Translations under genes and position numbers: made by a program | Origin: Cognataquiflexum nitidum | GTDB taxonomy: Bacteria > Bacteroidota > Bacteroidia > Cytophagales > Cyclobacteriaceae | DNA: 59,793 nucleotides | Reading direction: 5' to 3' | Assembly (NCBI RefSeq): GCF_022538055.1 | Contig: NZ_JAKZAM010000034.1 | Location: forward strand, 1-59,793 | Notes under the pieces: generated by a model | Databases searched by the model: none | The model's input: only the letters and a program-made list of their open reading frames with translations | Told to the model about the DNA's origin: nothing | In this document: in pieces, positions 42,811 through 51,588 of the stretch | Layout: every line of letters starts with the position of its first letter | How positions within the stretch are numbered: position 1 is the first letter of the stretch

Positions 42811-42813
42811 ATT

Positions 42814-43290
42814 ATGGATTCATTTACCGCCATAGATTTTGAAACAGCGCAGGGATACCGATGGAGTATTTGTCAGGTCGGATTGGTCCGGGTGGAGAAT
42901 CAAATCATTACAGAGAAATTATCTATTCTCGTCCAGCCACCAAAAAATTTCTATTGGAATAAATTTATTGACATACATGGAATTACTCCCGAACAAACTG
43001 CGGAATTACCAACGTTTGATTTAATTTGGGATCAAATTGAGCCATTTATCACAAACCAGCATGTTGTAGCCCACAATGGATTCCGCTTTGATTTTCCATG
43101 TTTGGAAGAGACATTGGCGTACTATGGTATTTCCAATCCGGTATTTACCGGGCATTGTACCTACCGCATATTTGGAGTTAACTTGGCTTTTCTCTGCAAA
43201 AACTATGGAATCCAATTAAACCACCATGATGCCCTGAGTGACGCAATGGCTTGCGCAGAATTATTTAAAATGTATTTACAAAACCAATAA
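42814..43290 (+). CDS. DnaQ-like 3'-5' exonuclease
   Basis: A 158-residue stand-alone DEDDh exonuclease. Exo I is AIDFET with Asp8 and Glu10, Exo II is AHNGFRFD with Asp93, and Exo III is HHDALSDA with His138 and Asp143, the complete set. It resembles the epsilon proofreading fold but has no polymerase-binding extension. The start lies 3 bp after the zinc-finger gene, so the two are co-translated. It would digest single-stranded DNA or RNA; the target is unknown. Confidence 0.88.
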   Translation: MDSFTAIDFETAQGYRWSICQVGLVRVENQIITEKLSILVQPPKNFYWNKFIDIHGITPEQTAELPTFDLIWDQIEPFITNQHVVAHNGFRFDFPCLEETLAYYGISNPVFTGHCTYRIFGVNLAFLCKNYGIQLNHHDALSDAMACAELFKMYLQNQ

Positions 43291-43471
43291 TGGGGCGAGA
43301 TTATAAGGAGTGTTTAAAATGTTCTAGATAAAATGTTGTTTTATCCAAGTGGTTGCAATGAAATTTACATTTCTAATCGGAAAAACTGGTAAGAACAAAA
43401 AAAACAGGATAAAAATGATAAATGAGAGAGAGAAAAAAATATTTATGTTACTTAAAGGAGTTCATTAACTA

Positions 43472-44389
43472 ATGTCCAAACGAGGCTACATATCGCGCTA
43501 CTTGCTTATTTTCAAAAAGCTTAAGTTAAAGCCATATTCTACCTATTTGGAGTTACAAGCTTATATAGAAAATCAATTTGACTACCTGCAGATGCAGGAT
43601 GATACTTTGAATATTGGTTTTTCTAAGCGAACGCTTCAAAGAGACATCAAGGAAATCAGAAACGTTTTTGGGATTGACATCGAATTTTCAAAATCCAACA
43701 AGGGCTATTTTATCAGTCAAAACGAGAATGAAAACATGAATTTCCAAAGAATGATGGAGGCCTTTGATATGTTTAATTCTTTAAACCTCGCGCAGGATTT
43801 AACTCCTTTCATTCACCTCGAGAAACGCAGGCCACAGGGAACAGAAAATCTGTACGGACTCCTTCATAGTATCAAGAATAGGTTAAAAATCGAATTTACC
43901 TATCAGAAATTTTGGGACGGCGAGCTGAGTCAACGAATAGTGGAACCTTATGCTTTGAAGGAATTCAAAAACCGATGGTATATAATTGCTAAAGACTCCA
44001 AAGACAATGACATCAAAAGTTTTGCTTTGGACCGTTTGACGCAGCTCGAAATTTCAAAGCAGACTTTTGTATATCCAAAGAATTACAGCGTTGAAGAGAA
44101 TTATCGCTATTGCTTTGGGATAATAAGCCCAAATGGAGAATCACCCCAAGATATAATTTTAGCATTTGACCCTTTTCAGGGAAAGTATATCAAAACATTG
44201 CCTTTGCATGACTCTCAGGTGATTTTGATTGACAATTCAGATGAAATAAGGATTAAACTCAGGTTATGCTTAACCCATGATTTTTTGATGGAATTACTTT
44301 CTTTCGGAGAATACCTGAAAGTTATCGAGCCAAAAGAATTGGCCGATAAGGTGAAAAAATCCCATGAGAAAGCTTATAAGCACTACTGA
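43472..44389 (+). CDS. WYL-domain transcriptional regulator
   Basis: A 305-residue regulator. A winged helix-turn-helix spans about residues 5-75 (FSKRTLQRDIKEIRNVFGI). The WYL domain at about 135-215 carries RWYIIAKDS (Trp169-Tyr170-Ile171) and SFALDRLTQLEIS, followed by a WCX-like C-terminal segment. WYL proteins commonly sense nucleic-acid or nucleotide ligands and control CBASS, BREX and related loci. A 181-bp gap separates it from the exonuclease gene. An AAAGGAG sequence 12 bp before the ATG is an unusually good Shine-Dalgarno site for this phylum. Confidence 0.88.
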   Translation: MSKRGYISRYLLIFKKLKLKPYSTYLELQAYIENQFDYLQMQDDTLNIGFSKRTLQRDIKEIRNVFGIDIEFSKSNKGYFISQNENENMNFQRMMEAFDMFNSLNLAQDLTPFIHLEKRRPQGTENLYGLLHSIKNRLKIEFTYQKFWDGELSQRIVEPYALKEFKNRWYIIAKDSKDNDIKSFALDRLTQLEISKQTFVYPKNYSVEENYRYCFGIISPNGESPQDIILAFDPFQGKYIKTLPLHDSQVILIDNSDEIRIKLRLCLTHDFLMELLSFGEYLKVIEPKELADKVKKSHEKAYKHY

Positions 44390-44728
44390 TTTCCATGTCG
44401 TTAAGATAGGCTATTGATTAGTGGAAAGCTTTTCCAAATTTGGGACAAAAATAAGAGCATCATATAACCTCTATTCAGAACTTTGGAAAAGTTCATCGAA
44501 TCGGCATTAACAAAAAGACATTGGTACTGATTGGTGAAGGCTAATTTTTTTTCTGATACCAATGTTTTCACATCATAAAATTAAAGCACTTCAGAAGCCT
44601 GCTTTTTTGGTTTCGGGATTTGGGATCGCCATTATTATTTTGTCAATAGACAAAATCCAACCAGAACCGGATAAACAGTATACATTTAGACACATAATTG
44701 GGATTAGAAAAAATGACCGGAATCATGA
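44390..44728. other. Intergenic region at the right edge of the accessory cluster
   Basis: About 340 bp. It contains CTTTTCCAAA (44429-44438) and TTTGGAAAAG (44482-44491), a perfect 10-bp inverted repeat with a 43-bp spacer. A 66-codon plus-strand frame (44562-44762) overlaps the 3' end of the yhhQ gene and has no support. No terminator with a clear T run was seen. Confidence 0.35.
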
Positions 44729-45535
44729 TTATAAGAAGGAGGTGTCACTTGCTGCTTCTTGAGTGAGGGCTTCAGAAACTTCTTTTCCAAGGTATTTATC
44801 AATCAAATAATGTCCCAAATAGAGTAGGGGAGTAAGCAGGATGGCCACGCTGAACTTGTAGACATAATTGATGATCGCCACGGAAGCTACCTGTGCCCAA
44901 CTCCAGTTACCAAAAATATAAAATGCGATTCCCAAGACTACAAATGAGTCTATGAGCTGAGATACCAATGTAGAACCGGTTGCCCTTAGCCAAATCATTT
45001 TGGGCCCGGTTATTTTTCTCAGCTTTTGGAAAACGTAAACGTCTATCAACTGCCCCAATAGGAAAGCTGTCAAGGATCCAATGATAATCCCCAAACCTTG
45101 TCTGAAGATCATATTGAAGGCATTGTTGATATTGAAAGGATTGCCTTCCGCATCGGGAGTATTGACCTCGAGCCAAAATGCAGCAGGAGGAAGTACGGTG
45201 ACTACTGATATCACCAAGAAAATATAGGCTATAAAAAATGCAGTAATGAAGCTGATTTTTCTGACTCCTTTTTTACCAAAATATTCATTGATGATATCGG
45301 TTGTGATAAAAACCACAGGCCATATGACCGCCCCGGCTGTCAGGTTGAAGTCAAGGATATAGTCTCCGAAGATTTTCCATCCTACCGGCTCGATTCCCAA
45401 GGTCATTTCTCCGGAGAAAATTTTGACGCCGATGATTTCAGCCAAAATCGCATTGGTCAGAAATAAACCGCTCAGGATGATGAACAGGTTGGTTTTTTTG
45501 GATTGAAAAGTCTTCTGTTCGATTGCAGTTGCCAT
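44729..45535 (-). CDS. yhhQ: Queuosine precursor transporter
   Basis: A 268-residue membrane protein of the YhhQ (VUT) family. About seven helices, including FIILSGLFLTNAILAEIIGV, GAVIWPVVFITTDIINEYFG, GIIIGSLTAFLLGQLIDVYV and STLVSQLIDSFVVLGIAFYI; the TDIINEYFG and SQLIDSF motifs are diagnostic. It probably imports queuosine precursors such as preQ0/preQ1. Third gene of an STAS-rnz-yhhQ run; 35 bp separates it from rnz. Confidence 0.9.
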   Translation of the reverse strand: MATAIEQKTFQSKKTNLFIILSGLFLTNAILAEIIGVKIFSGEMTLGIEPVGWKIFGDYILDFNLTAGAVIWPVVFITTDIINEYFGKKGVRKISFITAFFIAYIFLVISVVTVLPPAAFWLEVNTPDAEGNPFNINNAFNMIFRQGLGIIIGSLTAFLLGQLIDVYVFQKLRKITGPKMIWLRATGSTLVSQLIDSFVVLGIAFYIFGNWSWAQVASVAIINYVYKFSVAILLTPLLYLGHYLIDKYLGKEVSEALTQEAASDTSFL

Positions 45536-45570
45536 ATAGGTGTGGTGGTGAATTTGGGAAGCTGAAATGG

Positions 45571-46485
45571 TTAAATCGAGTAAGTCACGCCTTCTTCGCT
45601 CAGGTAAGTGTTTTCGAAGACTTCCTTGGCTTGGTCTAAGATCGGGGTGAGGTCTTTGTATCGGGAGGAGTAATGTCCAAGGAGCAATTTTCCGACATTT
45701 GCTTTCATGGCAATGATTCCGGCCTGCCTAGAGGTGCTATGGAATGTGGTGCCTGCTCTCTCGGCTTCATCGTCTCCGAATGTCGCCTCATGGTAAAGTA
45801 GGTCAACTTCCCTGATGTACTCCACCAAGGTAGGGTCAAAAACCGTATCAGAACAATAGCCGTATTTTTTTGATTGTTTTGGAGGGTAAGTGTATTCTTC
45901 TACCCTGTAGAGGGCTTTACCATCGGAGTCCACCACATCTTTTCCTTCACGTAAAGAGACAATGGCTTCGATAGGCATTTTGGTTTTTATCAATTTTTCT
46001 TTGATCATGTTTCGAAGTCCCGGCTTTTCCTCAATCAAAAATCCTGTGCAGGGAATTCTATGTTGCAAAGGAAAAGTAAATACCCTGAACATGGGTTCTT
46101 CCAAAATCAGGTTTTTTCCCTCTGCTTGTGTAGGCACAAATCGCAGTGGGAAGCTCAGTTTGGTGTTGGTATGCTTGAGTTGCGTGGTGATGATTTCATC
46201 CAATCCGCTCGGTCCAAAGATGGTCAATAGCCGCTCTCTTTTCACCAAGTGGAAACTTGAAATCAATCCCATCAGGCCATAGAAATGGTCTCCGTGGAGG
46301 TGGGAAATAAGGATAAAGTCTATCCTTCCAAATTTGAGTTTGAACTTGCGGAGCTGTATCTGGGTTCCTTCACCGCAATCGATCAATAAAAATGAATTGC
46401 CCACGGATACCAGTTGGGATGTCTGGTTTCTTCCGTGGGCAGGAATGGCGGAATTGGATCCTAGGATGGTGACTTCAAATTCCAA
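45571..46485 (-). CDS. rnz: Ribonuclease Z
   Basis: Zinc-dependent endonuclease that trims tRNA 3' ends, 304 residues. The metallo-beta-lactamase motif SHLHGDHFYGL (61-71) is present. Further ligands lie in YCSDTVFDP, the HEATFGDDEAERAGTTFHST region and LLGHYSSRYKDL; the last two resemble RNase Z signatures. Cytoplasmic. Its start is 2 bp from the upstream STAS gene stop, so the genes are co-transcribed. Confidence 0.95.
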   Translation of the reverse strand: MEFEVTILGSNSAIPAHGRNQTSQLVSVGNSFLLIDCGEGTQIQLRKFKLKFGRIDFILISHLHGDHFYGLMGLISSFHLVKRERLLTIFGPSGLDEIITTQLKHTNTKLSFPLRFVPTQAEGKNLILEEPMFRVFTFPLQHRIPCTGFLIEEKPGLRNMIKEKLIKTKMPIEAIVSLREGKDVVDSDGKALYRVEEYTYPPKQSKKYGYCSDTVFDPTLVEYIREVDLLYHEATFGDDEAERAGTTFHSTSRQAGIIAMKANVGKLLLGHYSSRYKDLTPILDQAKEVFENTYLSEEGVTYSI

Positions 46486-46487
46486 AA

Positions 46488-46868
46488 TTAATCTTCCTCT
46501 TCTTCTTGATCTTTACCTTCGATTTCATGGATAAAGATAGCTTCGGCAGCTTCTTCAATGGTATCCACAATGATAAAAACCTTATCGAGCATGGAAAGTT
46601 TAATTAATTTCATAACATGGTCCTGAGGGGAAGCAATGATAAAAATCCCTCCATTACGGCCAAATTCTCTGTTGCCTACCAAAAGAGCACTTAATCCGCT
46701 TGAATCAGCGTATTTTACATTACTCATATCAATGACCAAATTGTCATAACCTTCGGCCTGAACGGTAAGGAGTTCGGACTTGAGTTTTGGAGAAAGTGCT
46801 GAATCCAGCTTTTCTTCCAAAGGAGTAAAAATTACGTATTGTTCTTTTTTATCTACTGAATACTTCAT
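46488..46868 (-). CDS. STAS-domain anti-anti-sigma-like protein
   Basis: A 126-residue SpoIIAA-type STAS domain. The phosphorylatable Ser is in YADSSGLSALL (Ser56/Ser57). The C-terminal tail is strongly acidic (EGKDQEEEED). In Bacteroidota such proteins often signal without a neighbouring kinase or sigma factor, and none is adjacent here. First gene of the STAS-rnz-yhhQ transcript. Confidence 0.88.
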   Translation of the reverse strand: MKYSVDKKEQYVIFTPLEEKLDSALSPKLKSELLTVQAEGYDNLVIDMSNVKYADSSGLSALLVGNREFGRNGGIFIIASPQDHVMKLIKLSMLDKVFIIVDTIEEAAEAIFIHEIEGKDQEEEED

Positions 46869-47075
46869 AATTATCGTTTTTGAATATTGCCCCTAAAAAT
46901 AAGGCGGTGTTTTAAATTAATTATTGTGTATAAACTCTTTCTTGTCACTCATTATATGGAAATCAGATGGGAGTGCCATTACGTGGCTATGAACATTCCT
47001 CCATGGTCTGTGGGCTGAATTATCCTAAGCTTTTACATTTATCTTAGTCAATGGCAAAATTGGCGGATAATCATT

Positions 47076-48011
47076 TTAAATATTCTCCAATATGGCTTTT
47101 TCTATACTTCCTTCCAAATCTGTATAGGCAGATTTAACAAATGGTTCACCTATAATATTTTCATATAGTTCAATGTAGCGGTTGGAAATTTCCTCTATAA
47201 ATTCATCCTTCATTTCCGGAACAGATTGGCCTTCTTTACCTTGAAAACCATTTGCAATCAGCCATTGTCTTACAAATTCCTTGGATAATTGCTTTTGGGC
47301 CAAGCCTGCTTTTTGGTATTCATCGTATTTGTCTGCATAGAAATACCTCGAGGAATCAGGGGTATGGATTTCATCTATCAAAAGGATCTGATCTCCGTAT
47401 TTCCCAAACTCATATTTGGTGTCCACTAGAATCAATCCCATTTCTTTGGCCATTTCACTTCCTTTAGCAAATAGGGCATGTGTGTATTTTTCCAATACTT
47501 CATAATCCTCCTGACTTACTATACCTTGTGCCAGAATTTGTTCTTTGGAAATATCCTCATCGTGGCCTTCAGATGCCTTGGTAGTGGGAGTGATAATCGG
47601 ATGCGGAAGTTTGTCGTTTTCGGCTAATCCCTCCGGGAGTGAAACGCCACAGATACTTCTTTTTCCGGCTTTGTATTCCCTAGCTGCATGACCTGCCAGG
47701 TAGCCTCTGATGACCATTTCAACTTTGAAAGGTTCACATTTTTTTCCGATCGTCACATAGGGATGTGGCGTGGCAGACACCCAATTGGGAACCAAATCTG
47801 CCGTGGCTTTTAGGAAACGGGCTGCAATCTGATTCAAAACCTGCCCTTTAAATGGGATGGGTTTAGGCAAAACCACATCAAATGCGGATATCCTGTCGGT
47901 GGCGACAACGGCCAGTGTATTCTCAAAAATATACACGTCCCTTACTTTACCTTTGTAAAAACCCACTTGATTTGGGAAATTGAAATGGGTTTCTTTTATG
48001 GCTTTTTTCAT
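47076..48011 (-). CDS. purC: SAICAR synthetase
   Basis: Catalyses the ATP-dependent addition of aspartate to CAIR in purine synthesis, 311 residues. The N-terminal ATP loop is FYKGKVRDVYIFENTLAVVATDR, followed by the family block SAFDVVLPKPIPFKG and VRGYLAGHAAREYKAGKR-like residues. The substrate region ILVDTKYEFGK and DEIHTPDSSRYF is conserved. Single gene with about 200 bp to the next. No riboswitch recognised upstream. Confidence 0.95.
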   Translation of the reverse strand: MKKAIKETHFNFPNQVGFYKGKVRDVYIFENTLAVVATDRISAFDVVLPKPIPFKGQVLNQIAARFLKATADLVPNWVSATPHPYVTIGKKCEPFKVEMVIRGYLAGHAAREYKAGKRSICGVSLPEGLAENDKLPHPIITPTTKASEGHDEDISKEQILAQGIVSQEDYEVLEKYTHALFAKGSEMAKEMGLILVDTKYEFGKYGDQILLIDEIHTPDSSRYFYADKYDEYQKAGLAQKQLSKEFVRQWLIANGFQGKEGQSVPEMKDEFIEEISNRYIELYENIIGEPFVKSAYTDLEGSIEKAILENI

Positions 48012-48095
48012 TTTTGTTGTCTATTTGGCAAAATTAGAAAAAGATGGGTTTATTGGCGGTTTGCGCCTGATTAATTATCGGTTTTTTTCCGATTT

Positions 48096-49232
48096 TTATT
48101 TTGTCGGTGGGTCGACAGGCTTCCCTTCTTTGAATAACCTTTCAGAAATCAGGTTACCACTTTCATCATATATTTTTTGGATGCCGTGTGGCTTTCCCAA
48201 CCTGTAGAAAATAGATTCTTTCAATTGTCCGTTTGGATGGTAAATGAGAACTTCACCTTCCTCCAGTCCATTTCTGAAGTTAATGATCCTTTCCTTTTGG
48301 CCGTTTTCATGATAGCCAAGGATCTGTACAATCTCACCATAAGAATTGAAATTGGACACCTCTGAAGTTTTTCCATTTTCATAGTAGCTGATCGCTTTTC
48401 CTGTGATGTTTCCGTTTTTGTAGCTGACCTCTTTTTCTGTTTTTCCGCTTTCGTAAAAACTTTCAAACTTACCTGTCGGGATTCCTTTTTTGTAGTTCCC
48501 TTGTCTGGCTATATTCCCGTTTTCGAAGAAAAATATAGCTTCCCCTTCCTGAATACCGTTTTTGTAATTTATTCGAGAGGAAATTTTATCCTCAGGATAA
48601 TAGGTGAATTGTAGACCATTTAATTTGCCGTCTTTGTAAGTCGACCTGTTTGTGATTTGGTCTTCGTAATAATTTTCCCTGATTTCGATGACTCCCTCAT
48701 TGAAAAAAATCTTTTCCGATATGGATCCAGGCAAATCCTCCCTGTAGACCAAAGTCCACCCATTTGGTTTGTCATTTTTAAAGGTTGATTTTTGCTTGAC
48801 CATCCCCTCCTCAAAATAAGAAATGATCTTTCCCTCGATTTTGTTGTCTACATAATTTAGCTCTTGGGATATCTTGCCCGATGGGAAGTAATTGATCGAT
48901 TTCCCTTCCTTTTTGTCATTGATATAGTTTACCTTCCTAAGTGTATCTCCTGTCTCAGGATACCAATCAATAAACAAACCCTCTTTCTTCCCGTCTTTGA
49001 GTTGGCCCGTCTGTGCCAATTCTCCTGTGGCTAGGTAGAGTTTGAATTCTCCCTGTGGTACGCCCCCAAGGGTGAAATATTCTTCTTTCAGTAATTTTTT
49101 GTCCTCATCATAATAGACCTTTACCAACTGCTGAGAAAATAAGGGAGAAAAAATCCCCATACCAAAAAGTAGGGTCAAGGTTGTTGTTTTCAATCTACCT
49201 AGAATCTGAAGTAAGAAGACGGGTAATCTCAT
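48096..49232 (-). CDS. Secreted MORN-repeat protein
   Basis: A 378-residue exported protein with a hydrophobic signal segment (TTLTLLFGMGIFSPLFSQ). About a dozen MORN-like repeats of roughly 23 residues follow, for example YKNGIQEGEAIFFFENGNIA and YKKGIPTGKFESFYESGKT, ending in PHGIQKIYDESGNLI. The YwqK-like name is used for this group, but no toxin is linked. Probably sits at the cell surface; the function is unknown. Stands alone. Confidence 0.88.
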   Translation of the reverse strand: MRLPVFLLQILGRLKTTTLTLLFGMGIFSPLFSQQLVKVYYDEDKKLLKEEYFTLGGVPQGEFKLYLATGELAQTGQLKDGKKEGLFIDWYPETGDTLRKVNYINDKKEGKSINYFPSGKISQELNYVDNKIEGKIISYFEEGMVKQKSTFKNDKPNGWTLVYREDLPGSISEKIFFNEGVIEIRENYYEDQITNRSTYKDGKLNGLQFTYYPEDKISSRINYKNGIQEGEAIFFFENGNIARQGNYKKGIPTGKFESFYESGKTEKEVSYKNGNITGKAISYYENGKTSEVSNFNSYGEIVQILGYHENGQKERIINFRNGLEEGEVLIYHPNGQLKESIFYRLGKPHGIQKIYDESGNLISERLFKEGKPVDPPTK

Positions 49233-49303
49233 TTGATTTTTTTGGCTACAATAGGTATAAAAAATAGGGGGATAAAGGTATGGTTCCTTTATCCCCGATA
49301 ATT

Positions 49304-50482
49304 TTAGAGTTTTTCGATGACGATGGCCGAAGCTCCGCCACCGCCGTTACAGATTCCTGCCACACCGACTTTGCCTTTCTTCTGTTCCAACACGGAACAT
49401 AGGGTCGTAATGATTCTTGCACCCGAAGCGCCAAGCGGATGTCCCAAGGAAACAGCTCCGCCAAATACATTCAGTTTGTCGTTGTCAAGGTGTAGTTCAC
49501 GTTGGTTTGCGATGGCTACCGCAGCAAAGGCTTCATTGATTTCGTAGAAATCCACATCTTCAGCGGCCAAACCTGCGTTTTTGATGGCTTTTGGAATAGC
49601 CAAAGCCGGAGCGGTGGTAAACCAAAGCGGGTCTTGGGCAGCATCTGCAAAGCCCCTGATTTTGGCAATGGGTATCAGTCCAAGTTCTTCGACTTTTTCT
49701 TTACTCGCCAATACCAAAGCGGAAGCACCGTCATTCATGGTAGATGCATTGGCGGCAGTCACTGTGCCGTCTTTTTCAAAAACTGGTCTCAGCGTGGGGA
49801 TTTTGTCAAACATGACATTTTTGAATTCCTCATCTTCATCTATGATGATGGTTTCTCCTTTTCTTCCGGCGATTTCTACAGGGATCACTTCGTCCTTGAA
49901 TGCACCGGATTTCCACGCTTCAGCAGAACGTGTGTATGATTGGATGGCATAAGTGTCTTGTTCTTCCCGGGTGATTTTCATTTCTCTGGCGGTATTGTCT
50001 GCACAGTTGCCCATCGGGAATTTGTAATATGCCTCAAACAAGCCGTCTTTTACCAATCCGTCGACGAGTTCGGCATTGCCATATTTGTAGCCAAACCTTC
50101 CTTTGGGGATATAGTATGGGACATTGGACATGCTTTCCATACCGCCGGCTACGACAAGCTCATTTTGTCCGGTCATGATAGATTGGGCAGCAAACATCAC
50201 AGCCTTCATGCCTGATGCACATACTTTGTTGACAGTAGTGCAAGGTACGTTGTACCCCAATCCTGCTCCGATGGCTGCCTGACGGGCAGGTGCCTGACCT
50301 AAATTGGCAGAAATTACATTTCCCATCATCACTTCCTGAACTTCATTTGGGTCTACGCCTGCTTTTTGCAAAGCACCTTTTATAGCGATGCTGCCCAGCT
50401 CTATGGCTGTAAGGCTCGAAAGCTTTCCTCCAAAACTCCCAAGCGGAGTTCTCACTGCGGATACGATATAGACTTCTTTCAT
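49304..50482 (-). CDS. Acetyl-CoA C-acetyltransferase (thiolase)
   Basis: A 392-residue type II thiolase. The acylated nucleophile is Cys88 in VNKVCASGMKAV; NEAFAAVA and GHPLGASGARI carry the conserved Asn and His, and the base Cys is in GICNGGGGASAI. It condenses two acetyl-CoA or cleaves acetoacetyl/3-ketoacyl-CoA. No other beta-oxidation gene is adjacent, so direction in vivo is not predictable. A tandem repeat tract lies just upstream of the start. Confidence 0.93.
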   Translation of the reverse strand: MKEVYIVSAVRTPLGSFGGKLSSLTAIELGSIAIKGALQKAGVDPNEVQEVMMGNVISANLGQAPARQAAIGAGLGYNVPCTTVNKVCASGMKAVMFAAQSIMTGQNELVVAGGMESMSNVPYYIPKGRFGYKYGNAELVDGLVKDGLFEAYYKFPMGNCADNTAREMKITREEQDTYAIQSYTRSAEAWKSGAFKDEVIPVEIAGRKGETIIIDEDEEFKNVMFDKIPTLRPVFEKDGTVTAANASTMNDGASALVLASKEKVEELGLIPIAKIRGFADAAQDPLWFTTAPALAIPKAIKNAGLAAEDVDFYEINEAFAAVAIANQRELHLDNDKLNVFGGAVSLGHPLGASGARIITTLCSVLEQKKGKVGVAGICNGGGGASAIVIEKL

Positions 50483-50499
50483 TTGGGTTTATATTTTTA

Positions 50500-50562
50500 G
50501 ATATGAGACGTGAGATATGAGATATGAGACCTGAGATATGGGGCGTGAGATATGAGACAAAG
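50500..50562. repeat. 7-bp tandem tract upstream of thiolase
   Basis: Nine in-register heptamers of the form GATATGA with variants (GACGTGA, GACCTGA, GGCGTGA, GACAAAG). It starts 18 bp upstream of the thiolase start codon, so it lies in its promoter or leader. Confidence 0.65.
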
Positions 50563-50653
50563 ACAGAAGAACCAAGACCTTTAACTTTGTTTGGAAAACC
50601 GAGGGTTACTATTCAGAATATTAAGGTGAAGGTTCTAGACATAGAATCGCGAT

Positions 50654-50724
50654 TTTCACCTTTTACTTCTTACCTCTTACTTGTTACATCCCACTTCCAA
50701 ACTTCCCGCCTTCCCAACCTCCAA
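50654..50724. repeat. 7-bp pyrimidine tract after batC
   Basis: Ten heptamers from TTTCACC, TTTTACT, TCTTACC, TCTTACT through TCCCACT to ACCTCCA. It ends right at the batC stop codon. On the minus strand it reads as a purine-rich series following batC. Confidence 0.55.
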
Positions 50725-51573
50725 CTACCATTCCGGCAGTCCCCTCTGTGGTTTTTTGGTTGGTTTTTTCTTGTTTTGCTGGATATATCGGAGTTCGGCA
50801 GCATTCATAGCTTCGAGGATTTGAGCTGCTTGTTCCGGTGAAAGGTTCATTTCCTGTAGTTTTTCCTTTACTTTTTCAAGCGCTTTTTCTCTGTCGCTTA
50901 GATCACTTTCTATGTCACTGGCTTCATCGGAATCTTTCTCTTCCTGGGATTTCTCTCCTTCCTTGTCATCTTTTTTCTGGGATTCTGTGGCTTCATCCTC
51001 TTCTGTTTGTTCTTCTCCTTCGCCGTCCTTTTTTTCCTCAGATTTTTTGTCCTGCTCCTGCTTTTCCTGCTCCTCTTGTTTTTCCTGTTCCTCTTTGTCC
51101 TGCTGTTCCTGTTTTTGTTGTTCCTGCTGTTCAGGGTTTTGTTCAAGCCACCTGCTTAGCAGTTCATAATTGTATCTTGCAGATTCATTGAGGGGATTGT
51201 TGATCAAAGCCATCTTGAAGGCATCAAGTGCTTCATCGTATTTCTTTTGTTCTCCTAGGATGACTCCGTTTTGGTTGTAAGCAAATGAGGCAATGTTTTT
51301 GTCCGGCGATTGGTATAAGCTCTGATAAGTCAGGCCTGCCTGCTCGAGCTGACCGCCATAATGCTGACTCAGGGCAAGGTCATAGCTGACATTGGGTGTA
51401 CTGAGATTGTACTCACTTACCAGTCTGAGGTGGTTGGTGATAGAAGATTCATAATCTGCCTGTTCGTAACTTTTTGTGGCGGCTTTGATGGCGGCATTCC
51501 TTTTCCCTACCTCATTCCAAGAAGAGGTAATCATCAAAATCGATAAAAAGAAAACCCGTATTGAAGTCATCAT
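50725..51573 (-). CDS. batC: BatC-like TPR protein
   Basis: A 282-residue exported protein. A signal peptide is followed by three TPR-like helical pairs (about 35-135, YDLALSQHYGGQLEQAGLTY; NQNGVILGEQKKYDEALDAF). A very long Lys/Glu/Gln-rich low-complexity segment (about 140-230) follows, then a short C-terminal domain with LQEMNLSPEQAAQILEAM. This layout is typical of Bacteroides aerotolerance BatC proteins. The gene follows batB by 15 bp. No batD or batE follows. Confidence 0.85.
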   Translation of the reverse strand: MMTSIRVFFLSILMITSSWNEVGKRNAAIKAATKSYEQADYESSITNHLRLVSEYNLSTPNVSYDLALSQHYGGQLEQAGLTYQSLYQSPDKNIASFAYNQNGVILGEQKKYDEALDAFKMALINNPLNESARYNYELLSRWLEQNPEQQEQQKQEQQDKEEQEKQEEQEKQEQDKKSEEKKDGEGEEQTEEDEATESQKKDDKEGEKSQEEKDSDEASDIESDLSDREKALEKVKEKLQEMNLSPEQAAQILEAMNAAELRYIQQNKKKPTKKPQRGLPEW

Positions 51574-51588
51574 GATTGTTACACGTTT

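Noticed and set aside
44562..44762. 66-codon plus-strand ORF between the WYL and yhhQ genes
   Set aside because: No recognisable family, and it overlaps the 3' end of yhhQ.
48096..49232. Toxin-antitoxin role for the MORN-repeat protein
   Set aside because: The YwqK-type antitoxin name is an annotation habit; no toxin gene is adjacent and the protein is exported.
50912..51169. ORFs antisense to the batC low-complexity region
   Set aside because: They are artefacts of the Lys/Glu-rich coding sequence read on the other strand.
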